Source: Plasmodiophora brassicae (taxonomy: Eukaryota; Endomyxa: Phytomyxea; Phytomyxea; Plasmodiophorida). Taken from it: a stretch of 64,000 bases of DNA. The notes under the pieces were generated by a model. The model was not told the origin of the DNA and did not search any database. It was given only the letters and a program-made list of their open reading frames with translations. Position numbers and translations under genes: made by a program. This document shows, piece by piece, positions 1-11,604 of the stretch (positions are counted from its first letter, which is position 1; every line of letters starts with the position of its first letter). The stretch covers positions 806,001-870,000 of the forward strand of contig CP145409.1 of the NCBI GenBank assembly GCA_036867785.1, written 5' to 3'.

Positions 1-1691
1 TGAAGAATCGCGCAGGTGGGCGGATGAGGAAAAGGCGGAAGCACCGGCCCATTGCCACGGGTCCTCAACGCCATTCGTGAACACCACGTTTGATACAGAC
101 ATGTCTGTAGGCAGCGGTCAGGTCGGTTACACAGCAGGAGCACGATGCAACCACACACCGAACCCACTGTACTCAATTGATGCACGATGACACGGGGGAG
201 GGAACGCGAGCACATCGCCGAATAACTTTTCGCAGCGGTCGCGATGCCATTCCATGTTGACCCGTTTAGAACGAATCGAATTCGTCCCTGGCGCGATCTG
301 GAACCAACCGACCTGACAGTGATTTCGTTTCAGGTCACAAACGCTGGACGTGCGCTCATGGTTACCTCATTGCATTTCATCCACCTAAGGAGCACATAGT
401 CATCAGACTGAATTCGAGACACCACAGCATATATTCGGAATTACCACCACTGCCGGCCGGACGAATCCGGTACCCATCGATGACTCGCCATAGTGTCGCT
501 GTCGTAATCTCCAGGAGAATTGCTCATCGAAGCGTAGAACGTACCCTGAACGAACTCTACAAACGCTGCGAGCCGATCGTCCCTGGATTCCTAAACTGCC
601 AATGAGAACTTACTTACTAGTATGGGCTCGGTGCTGTGTGGCAAACCGCTTGGACGATAGGGTCGCAGAGGGCTAATCGATGGCCGTACTGAATGGCTTC
701 AGCCATAGCATCAGCAATGAGGTACAAGAAGTCGGCATCCGACAATTGCGAGCACGAAAACAGGGCCTTCATTTCGTCAGCCAAGCGCCCACCCTCTTGA
801 AGTGCACCTTCCACCATTGCAGTGATCTTCGAGCACTGGCGTCAAATTCACATCGACACCACACGGCCATTTGTACACATTACGTCTTGCAGCGCGTGTG
901 TGCACGCTGGACCAGCTGATGATGCCACTTGCTCGTCGAATTCAGGGAACTCTGCAAACGGGGCAACCACAGCGCTCGATGCCAGTGCGCCTGCTGTCAG
1001 ATGCGGGTACTTCAGGCGATACCTGACGATTCGAATTCAGAGTCTGACCATTGGGCAGAGAGCCGATGGACCGCAGACCATGCTGCCAGAGCGCCGGGGT
1101 ATGATCCCCCGATTGTAATCCACTTGTTTGCATTCGCCCTGCCGATGTGCACGCGCTGGTACCAATCCGTGAAACAGGCGATGTCGCTCAAGGCTTGAAA
1201 GGTTGTCAGATAGGTGAGGTTACGAGGCGACAGGACGGAAAACGGGGACCTAGTTCGTCGTGATTCAGGTCATAACCTCCAGGCAAAACCATGCAGCTGT
1301 GGGTACGATTTGCCAAAGTATCGATGTTCGAGCACGAGGACGAGAGCGCCATAGCGTTCCGCGAGAGCTGATGGGAACTGGCGGCCATCCGTTACACCTG
1401 CACAGGTATATTCGCCGCAAAGCTGACGAACAGATCAGACAGCAGCCATCACCGCGGGACCCATCGGCAAACCTGAAGAATGACCGGGCCATCGGGTCCA
1501 CTCCAGAACTGATCGATGCGGAAGTACCTCTGCAAGAAACGAGCGCCGCCACCACCGATTGCAGTGTGGTCTACCAGCTGGTCCGGGAACACGTGCTCAG
1601 TCTGGACGTACGCGTGCCCCTGCCATGCCAGATAGGCGATCGCCCACAGCGCAATCCGCATCATCACCAATGTACTCCTACTACCCAACAT
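1..1691 (-). CDS. Serine carboxypeptidase S28 family (PRCP / thymus-specific protease type), 3' end cut by window edge
   Basis: Secreted or lysosomal serine peptidase of family S28, which cleaves next to proline. No long ORF shows it; it appears only after splicing about nine exons. Exons I can place: 1473-1691, 1317-1422, 1079-1249, 894-1022, 647-835, 445-590, 366-384, then one from 312 downwards and a last one running off position 1. The N-terminus has a signal peptide (MMRIALWAIAYLAW). Landmarks follow in family order: FPDQLVDH, QRYFRIDQFWSGPDGPV, CGEYTC, LVLEHRYFGKS, the nucleophile motif GGSYPG, RLKYPHL, DADFLYLIADA, and the catalytic-Asp region FTNGVEDPWQWAG near position 60. The start at 1691 (or 1664) is chosen because it opens the signal peptide. 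The gene is divergent from TM9SF at 1936. The family call is strong; the exact ends of the last two exons are not. Confidence 0.9.
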
Positions 1692-1935
1692 GCGGTCGCA
1701 GGGTGCGGGCGGCGGCGGCACCGATTCGGACACACGGTGGCACTGGGTGCGGGACGCCGCAGAAGCAGGCACCGCGCAAGCCACCAAAGTGGGTGTGCCG
1801 TGTGTGCCGTCTGCCAACGCGCTGAACCGTCAAAAGCCCAATTTCACAACGGGGTGTGGGTCGGGAGCGGCCTTTCTGTCAGACGTATTTTTGGTCGTGG
1901 GTCGCTGACGGTCGTCAAGCGACGTGACGGCAGAG

Positions 1936-4178
1936 ATGTCGAGCGCGGCGGCGTGTGTGCTGCTCCTGCTATGTGCTTCGGCGACGTTGACGTCGTCGTT
2001 TTACCTGCCCGGTGTCGCGCCGCGCCAGTTCGAGAAGGGCGAGCCCATCGACCTCAAGGTCAAGGAGCTGAACTCGGTCCAGACGCAGTTACCGTACGAC
2101 TACTACGACCTGCCGTTCTGTCGCCCGCCCGAGATCAAGCATTTCGCGGAGAACCTGGGCGAGGTCCTGTCTGGTGACTCCATTGAGAACTCCCCGTACG
2201 AGATCAAGATGGGCATGCCAGAGACCTGCAAAGTGCTCTGCGGGACACCGCTGTCGAGGACCAACGCCGCCGAGGCATTCATCTCCAAGATTCAGGAGGA
2301 TTACCGCGTTAACTGGTTGGTGCCGCGCGTTCTTGGAGCGCGGACGGCTTCTCTAATTTCCGTCCCGCCTTCCTAGGATCATTGACAACTTGCCAGCAGC
2401 GATGAAGTACAAGCTGTCTCCTGCGGATGGGACCGAAGGACAGCTGACCGAAGAAGAAGCAACTGTGTACGAGCAGGGGTTCCCTCTTGGGTTCATTGGT
2501 GGACCCGATGCGCCGCAACCTTCGGTGCCGGGTGAAGTGTACATCAACAACCATGTTACCATTAACTTGCTCTATCATGACGACCCGGCCTCCTACAAAG
2601 GCAGCAGGTATTTGTTTTAATTAATGGAGATATCAGGCCGATGCTGACTGATTTGTACAGGATTGTCGGCTTCGAAGTCGTCCCGCTCAGCATTCGCCAT
2701 GAGTACCAAGGAGAATGGCCATCGGATCCCGTCAAGGAGAAGGCCATGAAAGTCGAGTGCCACCCATCGAAGGTTGAAGCGATGAGCCTTACAAATGTAT
2801 GATCTGGATGAACCCGCGAACCTACACCGTGCTGACTCCTGCTTGCAGGCCGGTGGTGCTTCCCATCTGATCTGGACGTACAGTTTCGAGTTCCACCCGT
2901 CGCCAATCAAGTGGGCCTCACGATGGGACCTGTACCTGAAGATGACTGATTCCAAGATCCACTGGCTTTCCATTGTCAACTCGTTGATGATCGTGCTGTT
3001 CCTGACCGGAATGGTCGCCATGATCATGATGCGCACTCTGCACCGCGACTTCCGAAGGTACAACGAGCTGGACCAGGAAGAGGATAACCAGCAGGAGGAG
3101 ACCGGATGGAAGCTTGTCCATGGAGATGTTTTCAGGCCGCCCCCTCACGGTGGCCTCTTTGCCGTTCTGGTCGGCAGCGGTGTCCAGGTCACGCTGATGG
3201 CTGTCATCACCATGTTCTTCGCGGTCCTGGGATTCCTTTCGCCTGCGAACCGTGGTGGCCTAATGACTGCTCTTGTTCTCTTGTTCGTTTTCATGGGCGT
3301 TGCTGCAGGTATCTGTGAACAGTGTCGATTCGCCATACAATATCGTCTCTGACGTTGCTTTTTCTAGGCTATTATTCCGCGAGGACGTACAAGATGTTTG
3401 GTCTTCTTGAGTGGCGTAAGAACACGTTGGTTACGGCGCTGGCGTTCCCCGGTTACAATTTCGGTGTGTTCTTCGTTCTCAACCTGATCGTCTGGGCGAA
3501 GCACAGTTCCGGGGCAGTTCCGTTCGGGACTTTGTTCGCTCTTCTCATCCTCTGGTTTGGCATTTCTGTCCCGCTTGTGTACCTTGGCAGGTGGGTCCGG
3601 GGTCCCAACCAATTCTTCGGAAACCACTATTCTGACGGTCCGCGTGCATCAGTTACTTTGGATATAAAAAGCCAGCGGACCAGCTCCCTGTGAAGGTCAA
3701 CCAAATTCCTCGCCAGATCCCAACCCAGAGCTGGTACATGCGCCCTGCCTTCTCGCTGATTGTCGGTGGTATGCTTCCGTTTGGGGCTGTCTTCATCGAA
3801 GTCTTCTTCATCATGTCGAGCTTGTGGCTTCATCGCTTCTACTATATGTTCGGTTTCTTGGTCATCGTGTTCGTGATTCTTGCGATCACGTGTGCGGAAA
3901 TCACCATCGTTATGTGCTACTTCCATCTCTGCAGCGAGGACTACCAGTGGTGGTGGCGGGCGTTCTTCACGTCGGGTGCGTCGGCAGGGTACCTGTTTGC
4001 GTACTCTATCATGTACTTTGCAACAAACCTGAAGATCCACGAAGTCGCATCGACGATGCTCTTCTTTGGGTATATGTCACTTATTTCGACCGCGTTCTTC
4101 CTTGTTACGGGCACCATCGGCTACTTTGCCACGCTGGCGTTCGTCAAGAAGATCTACGGTTCGATCAAGGTCGATTGA
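1936..4178 (+). CDS. TM9SF: TM9SF / nonaspanin (EMP70) membrane protein
   Basis: Nine-transmembrane protein of the Golgi/endosome, known in the family for membrane-protein sorting and adhesion. Six exons: 1936-2315, 2377-2607, 2661-2796, 2849-3308, 3368-3590 and 3653-4178; all junctions are GT-AG and keep frame. The signal peptide is followed by FYLPGVAP, the hallmark start of the mature lumenal domain. Further conserved pieces are VNWIIDNLPAA, IVGFEVVP, WTYSFEF and a run of hydrophobic segments from about residue 300 to the end. The C-terminus KKIYGSIKVD carries the family's KxD/E Golgi-retention signal. The ATG at 1936 is the first that opens a signal peptide. AATAAA at 4263-4268 is a plausible polyadenylation signal. 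Confidence 0.96.
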
Positions 4179-4262
4179 TTCGCTTCTGTCGGCTACATCC
4201 GCTCTTCAACGGCCTGGAAGCCCATGTCAAAATGCTATATGTCCACTAACAAGCCCGCGTTC

Positions 4263-4268
4263 AATAAA
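4263..4268 (+). promoter_or_regulatory. Candidate poly(A) signal of the TM9SF gene
   Basis: AATAAA lies 85 bases after the stop codon, in the short gap before the convergent EF-hand gene. Position and sequence fit; usage is inferred. Confidence 0.45.
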
Positions 4269-4419
4269 GTTGCGGTCTTGATGGTCTCTACAGATAGTGC
4301 CGATCAGTGAGGGCCTCCCGGGCACATTGCCTCAGTGCAATGTTGAACCGAGGGTACGTGGAGATGGATGCGTGCCCCTCCCCACAGTGCCATGAAATGG
4401 GGGTACTTATCCTGGTCAC

Positions 4420-4953
4420 CTAGAGAATACGGTGTATTGGTTCCGAGTTCATGATCCGCTCCAGCTGTTTGTAACCGACGCGGCCTTGCTGGCTGCCAGC
4501 GACGTACTCAAACGCCGCTCTTGCATCGGCGAGGGAAACTAGAGGAGCCGCCGACCGGGCCGCGTCAACGAAGTCGGCCTCGTCAATGAACCCTTTGCCT
4601 GCACGATCTAGCGCGGCGAACACCTCCCGTGCCGATTCGTGCCTTGGCAGGCGCCTCAGAAGCGGCAGCGTCACCTGTATGAACCGCTCCAGGTCCACCC
4701 CATTGCCACCTGTTCCGATCATCACGTCGACGTCTTCCGTCGCCGGCCTGAACCCGAACAGGTACTGCCTGTGTGCGCCCGGTTTGTCAGAGCTCGCACA
4801 TGTCTTCTGATGCTGAACGGTGTACCATGCCATCTTCACTTGCGTCCGGTTCAGGCGATGCAACCCGTCCCGGTCCAACATGTCGAACGTGCGACGTAGG
4901 CAGCGCACCATGGCCCGCTCTTCCCTATTGTCGTCGTCGCGTTCCCCGCCCAT
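4420..4953 (-). CDS. EF-hand-like (calmodulin/recoverin-type) protein
   Basis: Single-exon protein of 177 residues built of helix-loop-helix units. Segments resembling EF-hands lie at about residues 19-45 (FDMLDRDGLHRL), 106-135 (FAALDRAGKGFIDEADF) and 140-170 (FEYVAGSQQGRVGYKQL). The first and second keep the D-x-D/N-x-G spacing in part. The third lacks the leading acidic residues, so calcium binding there is doubtful. The start is the first ATG. The gene is convergent with TM9SF. It may be a calcineurin-B- or CIB-like subunit, but I cannot assign a subfamily. Confidence 0.7.
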   Translation of the reverse strand: MGGERDDDNREERAMVRCLRRTFDMLDRDGLHRLNRTQVKMAWYTVQHQKTCASSDKPGAHRQYLFGFRPATEDVDVMIGTGGNGVDLERFIQVTLPLLRRLPRHESAREVFAALDRAGKGFIDEADFVDAARSAAPLVSLADARAAFEYVAGSQQGRVGYKQLERIMNSEPIHRIL

Positions 4954-5181
4954 GATCGATGCCCTCCTGTTCTAGGTAGGACCTGCGCAACCTCCCACCG
5001 CCTGCCGCCTTCGTCACAGTGGATCACTCCCACCCATCTCTCACGGCACCGATGAGGGCCGTCCCGATCCCCACCCGCGCGTGCTCATGTCAGATCGTCA
5101 ACGGTACCCTGAACATGTTCCGGTCTTGATAGTCGGCTGTCGGTGGATAACGTCCAACCGGGAACGTTGGGCAACGGCATC

Positions 5182-5844
5182 ATGGAGGACGACATCCACG
5201 CAATGCTGGCCAGCATTGACGAAGCGCTGGGTGCCGCTATACCGACCCGGACGTCTCCGCCTCCTGCCGCGAGCTGGGCGAAACCCGACCGTCCAGCAGT
5301 CACTCGGTCGCCGAACCAACTGCCAGTGTGCCATATGACAGACGACGATCTCGACCAGATGCTGCTAGATATCGATGCCGACCTGGACACGGCCGCACCC
5401 GACGCCCCGCTGTCTACACCTGGCAAGGGCAACTCAGGGTTTCGGAAGTGCACCGTCGTCATGCTAGGTCAGACACCAGCCGCATGCTCCAACCTACGAT
5501 GTACCATGTGCGACCACGTCGTCGTGCGCATTGTCAAACGCGAGTGGGACCCATCCTGCGACTACTTCTTCTTTCGTAGTAAGCCTCGAACCGGCTGCGT
5601 TGCTCTGCCGTCGTTGACGTGTGTGTGCCGCAGACAACGTACCAGATCTGACCAAACTCGGTCGCAAACTCAGAGATGCCCCACGTAAGCGCTATGGTGT
5701 GTGCTCCTGTCGGAACGTGCCGGTTGATGTTCTTAACCAGGTTCAACGGCCTACGCCTGCCAGTGCTCATGGACGACGGCAACGAACACGGTGGCCATCA
5801 CGTCGAGTTCGCCGCATAAATGGGTCTGTGCAGGGCACAGCTGA
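5182..5844 (+). CDS. CFAP418: CFAP418 (C8orf37) cilia/flagella protein
   Basis: Small cilium-associated protein; human C8orf37/CFAP418 is a retinal ciliopathy gene. Three exons: 5182-5578, 5634-5684 and 5741-5844, giving 183 residues (human: 207). The acidic N-terminus MEDDIHAMLASID is typical. The conserved C-terminal domain is spread over all exons: LRCTMCDHVVV, WDPSCDYFFFR, then NNVPDLTKL, then AYACQCSW and a final KWVCAGH. The middle exon is only 51 bases. Reading straight through the second intron gives a false longer C-terminus ending at 5851; only the spliced frame restores CQCSW and WVC. It supports a flagellated life stage. Confidence 0.93.
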
Positions 5845-5914
5845 ACGATAGACGAGAGAGTCGATGCGTCACGCGGGCCGGCACTCTCGACACGATATGA
5901 GGCTAGAGGCGCGT

Positions 5915-8900
5915 TTACAGTTTAGTAGTGATGTGCTTCGAGGGACGTCTTCGATCATTGTAGGATTCCGCTCGTCGCAGCATGCGATCCTGGGACGACG
6001 CGCGTCGCCCCACCCGCGTTAATTCCAGATCGGTCATCGAACCCTGTTGCACAGTGGTCGTCCCAACGACCACCGAGACGAGGTTGGAGCTGAACCTGTT
6101 CGGTAGCCGGGACAGCACCTGCAGGCTGCTGCACAATGTGGATTCGTCTCGGAACAGCGACGTGATGACGGCGATGTCCTCCACCCCGCTCCCGCCTCGC
6201 ACCGCCCTGGCTTTCTTATCGCATACGGTCGCCAGCACGAACGCGTGGTCGTCTTTGGACACGACAGCGTCCGGTGGCGGGTTGCTGAAGATGTAGGGGA
6301 TCGGCGACCCGTATCGTTTCTTGTCGCGGAACAGCCCGATGCAGATGAACCCGTAGACGTCTGCGAACCATCGCGACAGCTCCGGGAACGGCTTGCCACC
6401 GAACCGTTCCGGGACGGCCACCAGCGCCACCTGCATATGCCACGAACGATGCCCCGGGGTGGGCGTCCCGAACAGCAGAGCGTTCACGATGTGGAAGATG
6501 TGCGGACAGTGGAAGCACATGGCGGCCATCGACTGTGGTGTCCCGGCCAGATGCACTGTCGCGAATCGGTCAGAACAAGGGAAGCGAGTGGGTTCGCACT
6601 CGCGACCCCACCTTTGGCGTCTGCTGCAGCGCTGCTGAATTTCAGGTCGGATTGGAGAAGCGGCAACGGTGCATTCCATTGCGCCTGCGCTCTGCCGTTC
6701 GTCGAGTGGGCATCGTACAGGTTGGGCCTGAGGAATTTGAGGTTGCTCTTGAACTGCAGCTGGAACATGACGTTGGAAGCGTTCGGGTTCTTGCGTTTGG
6801 CCAGGAATCGTTCCAGAGCGATCAGGTTGGTGATGGCCGCCACGTCCGTATCGACGACCATCTCGTAGTGCCTCGTCGCGTGGGCTTGCAGGTTCCGATC
6901 CACGCCGTTGGCCGGGTTCGAAAACATTATCGTATGACTCGCCGCGATCTACGACACCGATTAGAAACGACATCATGGCATTCCCGATGACGCATACGAG
7001 ATTGATTCGGAGAAGCAGGTCGTCGTCGTTTAGGCTGCCGATGACCATGTAGACGTCTTCGAATTGGCCAATGGCCTCCCGTATGGCAAGGTCGGGAAGA
7101 TGGTCCGGGACGATGACGATCGGGATCCGCCCTCGTTGGTACTGCTGCGATTTCCTGAACGTGAACAGGAACGTGCAGATGCGGATGTCGATGAAGCCGG
7201 TGATGATGATGTGGTCGCTGAACTCGACGCTGTCAATGGGGATGATCGGTGGCAGGTTCCGTTTCCTGTCCGTTTTGATGGCCGGCATAGACAGCCCATG
7301 CAGCGTGCCCGAATCCATTTGAAACGCGCTCTGCAGCGATCGTTTCGGGTCGCTAGTCACCCTCTTGCTCAGCTCGCTGGTCTGCTTCTTGCGGTCCAGG
7401 AACGTCCTGGCGGCGTCGATCGCCGTCTGTTCGCCGGCTTCCGGCATGGTAAACGTGGCCACCTTGGCACTGTGCTCAATGCTGCACACACAGAGACATA
7501 CACACCGGCGTTTGATAAGCTTCGAATACGCCCGAGCAACAGGAACGCACCTTCGTGCAATAACGTAGACGAGTTCGCCGGCTTCTATGACGCGATCCTG
7601 CGGGTTCAGTGCAACCCCGAGCGTGCCATGCTGGTCCCGAGTGGTCAACGCGATTGGAATGATGCCCAGCTTCTCCTGCAACATCAACGCGGCATCGCGA
7701 AACATCCGCCCATGGAAGTACTGGCTGAACACAGTTGGAACAACGGAGTGACTGGCGCCCCATTCATCTACCAACCACAGTCAGCAATGGTTCGTAGATG
7801 TAAAATGATGAGCGATACATTCGTCGATCCAGTTCGTGAGTGGGACCTGTTGTACCGATGGCGCGTTGTAGGATTGGAGCAGGTTGCCGACCAGGACGTG
7901 GAACCCAGGGCACAGGCACGACTGGGCCAGCAGCGCTACCGATAGCTGGTTGCTGCAAATGAGCTGGACGTTCGGGAACTTGTTGACCGTTCGCCACAGG
8001 ATATGGTCCTGGACTTCGGGGTTGTTCACCTGGACGTAAACGGGCACGTTCGGGCACACGTTCTTCACCGAGATCGCTGCCAGCAACGACTCGTTGTCCT
8101 CGTCGATCTCTTGTTGTCGGGTGACGCATGACCGGTGTGGCAACGTGAACACGGCCGACGCCAGCGATAACGCGCACCGGTGCAGATCGTTGTCCTCGTG
8201 CACCGACCCGATCACCAGGTCGACTAGGTCGGCATAGGGTGTCGTTTTCAACGATGCTGTCAGCAACTTCAACGTTCGTTTTCGCCCGAGAATCACGACC
8301 CGGTAAGGAGACGGCCCATGGAATGTGTGGAAGAACTCAGAGAGAAACTCGTGGATCTCCTCGATGGCGAAAGGACCCTGCAGAATGAGGATCACGTGCT
8401 GGTGAAGGTCGCTCGGCACGAATTGTGACAGAGTGTTGCCAGTCTGACGCGACAGCTCAATCGTGCGCATCGCTTGCATTGGAATCAATGTCCAGGTTGC
8501 AATCGCCACCAGCACGGTGAACAGTCGTGATCGGACGTTTGTCGGCATGACCTGGCGACGCACCGTCAGTGCATAATTGTTCGCCCCAAACGACGTCTCA
8601 CTCAAGCTAACCTCGCCGAATCCGACCGTGGTCATCGTCTGAGCGATGAAGTAGCAACTGTTGAAGAACGTGATGTCTCCCTGCAGCATCTGGAAGATGG
8701 CGGCGAACATGACGACGATGGCCGAGCCGATGACGAGCGTTACGGCGATCTGCTGCTGGACACTGTCTCGCAGCAGGACGATAACGCGATACACGCGAAC
8801 GACACGAACCACCCGCAGAACACGCAGAGCTTTCAGGGATTTGAACACGCGGATCACAGCTATGTTGGACCTGGCAAGGCCGACCACCGAGTCGAAGCCG

Positions 8901-9359
8901 TTGTCGCCTGGGCTGGCGATCAGCGGTATCACGGACAACAGGTCGACGATGCCTTCCTTGGTGAAAAGGAACTGATACCCGCGAGCAAACAGGCTGATAC
9001 AGAAGTCGACAGCGAACATGATGGCCAGGACCAACTCAATCGTGGATACGATCGTGCTGTTTGGGAAGTACGATGACACGACGAACAGAACGGTGCTGGT
9101 TATGCCGGCAAACTAACGTTCCGGAGGTCAGTGCGCGTTGGTGTTTCTTACCAGGAAGGTGCCAGACCGCTAGCGTAACATCTACGATGCTTCGGATGGC
9201 GGATGACTCGTAGGCGGTGACGGCGCGCTTGTACATGTTGACTTCGTTGCGCATTATCTTCAGGAACCCATTGTATAGGTCATCGCCGTAACTGGATATC
9301 GACCGGTCATCGCCGCTCTCGGCGGCAGCGACACCACCGGGCGCTTCACCGGCGATCAT
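5915..9359 (-). CDS. Slo/BK-like potassium channel with RCK domains
   Basis: Six-transmembrane potassium channel with two cytoplasmic RCK domains, the Ca2+- or ligand-gated Slo family. The S1-S6 region lies around 9180-8450. S4 is an arginine-rich repeat (RVLRVVRVVRVYRVIVLL) and the pore carries TTVGFGE in place of the usual TVGYGD/E. RCK1 follows (VVILGRKRTLKLL; VYVQVNNPEVQDHILW). RCK2 spans about 7770-6000 (HIIITGF; VALVAVPERFGGKPFPEL). Introns that fit frame and splice signals are 7482-7550 and 7768-7818. Others lie near 6930-6990, 6540-6600 and in the S6 region, where an in-frame intron is possible. The first intron, around 9113-9160, has a phase problem discussed in the findings. Stop at 5915-5917, convergent with CFAP418. 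Confidence 0.9.
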
Positions 9360-9736
9360 CGCCGCGACGTCTGCACGACGCGGTCGTCTAGCCGCCCACC
9401 TGTCCCCTTAATCATAATGATCGTATCATGGGGGTACACGCGTGAGACCGGCGCCGGTGACCGCCACACGTCAACGTTCACAATAGTACAAACGTCTGGT
9501 TCGTCCCACTCTTGCTCACTGCATGGGTCAGTGTCGTTGCCGGACAGACAGGCCGCACTGCGTACGATTCGATTCAGTTCGCAATTCTCACAACGGGCCA
9601 CGGGGGCTGCTACGTCTGCCAGTGCCACTGGCCCACGGCCCACGGCAGTCGGCACTGGCGGCTACCCTCCACGGACTACCGTCGACTACGAACTACCGTA
9701 GTAGTTGTACCCCCACTTCGGCAAACTGTGATTTTG
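9360..9736. other. Divergent intergenic region
   Basis: This gap separates the potassium channel (minus) from the zinc-repeat gene (plus). Both strands have open frames of about 90-100 codons, but none resembles a known family or joins cleanly to either neighbour. It probably holds both promoters; I see no clear motif. Confidence 0.3.
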
Positions 9737-11380
9737 ATGTCAGCTCCAGTTGCGGTCGTCGTGGTCCGGCTCGTGCGATGTCTGGTACTAATGTCTATTG
9801 CTGCGCCTGCCTCCTGGAGCGTGGTCGCCGAATCAATGGCAGCCCTGCGAAACGACACGGCAGTAATCTCGAGGACGTCGCCTCCTCGTGCAGGCACTTC
9901 AGCGCCGACCGACAACCCCTGGCTCCACTGTTCGACTTCGTGGACGCCTGCTGGAGGTCCCTATATCTCCATATCGCAGGATACAGACCTCGCCGACTTT
10001 GATGCTGACTCGTTTCTTCTCTACGCCGACCCTGTCAATCATTGTGATCCTTCGCTGAGTGCGTGTCCCACTACGGCTCAATCTGTCGCTGATGGGTCAT
10101 TGTCGACAAACCAACATGCATCTTCAGTAGTCGATACGACCTGTCCGGCCTCCCTGATCGCTTGTTCGAACTGCAATGGCAACGACCACATCAGTTGCTG
10201 TCGCTGCGCTCGGTCTTGCGCTGGTGCTCAGTGTTGGGAAAGCACCTCCTTGTGCAATGCGCCTGGCTCCGTTGGTTCTCGACCACACGTTCCGGTCGGA
10301 TTCGGTTGGTGCGATTGGGGGCTCTTTACCAATCAACACGGCGTGGAATACCTGATAGGTCCCACTTCAGGTATATTGCATCCATCAAGCTGTCAGCTCC
10401 AAGTGCCAGCCTACCATAACGACGGCTTAAATGTTCTTCGAGTTGATGCGCGGATCCGGTCTAACCCCAGCACATTAGACCTAGTGAACTCTCGGAACTC
10501 GAACGGCTGTGCGGGTTGGGACTGGTTTGATCCATGCGCCGATGCGCTCCATTTCTCATGTCCCAGTTGCTGTCCAGCTCGACAGTCCTACCATCATTAC
10601 CGCATTTCCTGCCACCATTGGTGGAGTTGCATTGCAGATTGCTGTGCAGCCCCCAGCACCGACCACTGTTCGCAGGCACAGGGAAATTCAGGAGCGATTG
10701 GCGAGTCCGGTTCTGCTGATCCAAATGATTCATTGTGTCACCGGATAAGCCCCAGCTCAGTTCCTGTCAGAAGCAAGAAATCGACCAGACGAATCCGTCA
10801 GCGATGCGTGCACGGCATAACTCAGGGCTTCTGCATGGAATGCGACGGGACTGGCTTTTGTGAGCATGGACATCGAACGCGCCAGTGCGAGGATTGTCGT
10901 GCGAGTAGCATCTGTGTGCATGGACGGCCGAAGTGGCTCTGTACGGAGTGTGACGGCATGAGACTCTACAAGAACGGGCGCAAGGCGCGCAACGGAAAAG
11001 GGACTTGTCTACGTCAGATGCACACGCGCAAGAAGAGCGGGATTAAAACCTTGTGCGAGCATGGGCGGCAGAAGAGCCGCTGCAGGGACTGCGGCGGATC
11101 TAGCTTCTGTGTCCATCGGCAATACAAGTACTACTGCAAAGAATGCGGCGGGAACGGCGTCTGTCACCATGGGCGCCGGAAAAGCGACTGCAAGGAGTGT
11201 GGTGGAACTCGCTTCTGTGTTCATGGACGGTGGAAATATAATTGCAGGCCGTGCGGTGGTAGACGGTTCTGTAGTCATGGGCAACGGAGGTACACGTGTA
11301 ACGAATGTGCTCGCAAGGTCGAAAGCCGCCTCGCTGCAAGGTCTGGGGTGGTGGAGACGTCTGTCTGCATGGGGCCGTAA
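9737..11380 (+). CDS. Cysteine-rich protein with C-x-H-x6-C-x2-C tandem repeats
   Basis: Open frame of 547 residues from the first in-frame ATG; it is open upstream to 9512 without an ATG. The N-terminus has a hydrophobic stretch that could be a signal or anchor. The middle is low in recognisable features but rich in Cys, Ser and Thr. The last 190 residues hold about nine units of roughly 18 residues with the form C-x-H-x6-C-x2-C-G-G, for example CEHGRQKSRCRDCGG and CHHGRRKSDCKECGG. One or two units near 10950-11040 are imperfect. Such CCCH-spaced repeats are common in algal and protist proteins and look zinc-binding, but the function is unknown. The N-terminal half may contain unrecognised introns. 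Confidence 0.6.
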   Translation: MSAPVAVVVVRLVRCLVLMSIAAPASWSVVAESMAALRNDTAVISRTSPPRAGTSAPTDNPWLHCSTSWTPAGGPYISISQDTDLADFDADSFLLYADPVNHCDPSLSACPTTAQSVADGSLSTNQHASSVVDTTCPASLIACSNCNGNDHISCCRCARSCAGAQCWESTSLCNAPGSVGSRPHVPVGFGWCDWGLFTNQHGVEYLIGPTSGILHPSSCQLQVPAYHNDGLNVLRVDARIRSNPSTLDLVNSRNSNGCAGWDWFDPCADALHFSCPSCCPARQSYHHYRISCHHWWSCIADCCAAPSTDHCSQAQGNSGAIGESGSADPNDSLCHRISPSSVPVRSKKSTRRIRQRCVHGITQGFCMECDGTGFCEHGHRTRQCEDCRASSICVHGRPKWLCTECDGMRLYKNGRKARNGKGTCLRQMHTRKKSGIKTLCEHGRQKSRCRDCGGSSFCVHRQYKYYCKECGGNGVCHHGRRKSDCKECGGTRFCVHGRWKYNCRPCGGRRFCSHGQRRYTCNECARKVESRLAARSGVVETSVCMGP

Positions 11381-11604
11381 GCCCATGTGCAACCTTTGTG
11401 GAAGTACCGTCACCTGAATGCACGCGCAACGCAAGCGTCGTGTGTGCAACGTTTACCGGATAAAATACATTGTTGCCGTTTTAGCTGCCCTGGAAGCGAT
11501 GCGCTGTGCGCGTGTGCGCCCAGACTTGGCATTCCTGAGCAGGAGGCCCCTTCTGATCATACGGCCATTGCGTCTCGAATTCCCTGATGAATCCAACCGT
11601 CCGA

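Noticed and set aside
1250-1276. A 27-base intron in the S28 peptidase
   Set aside because: A 57-base intron from the GTACCC donor joins HRYFGKS directly to SPF as in the family, which is better than the 27-base option.
1260-2177. 305-codon plus-strand open frame
   Set aside because: It is the antisense shadow of the S28 exons and overlaps the TM9SF start; its composition shows no domain.
5745-5851. Longer CFAP418 C-terminus read through to 5851
   Set aside because: It is intron read-through and the wrong frame; the spliced frame restores conserved CQCSW and WVC.
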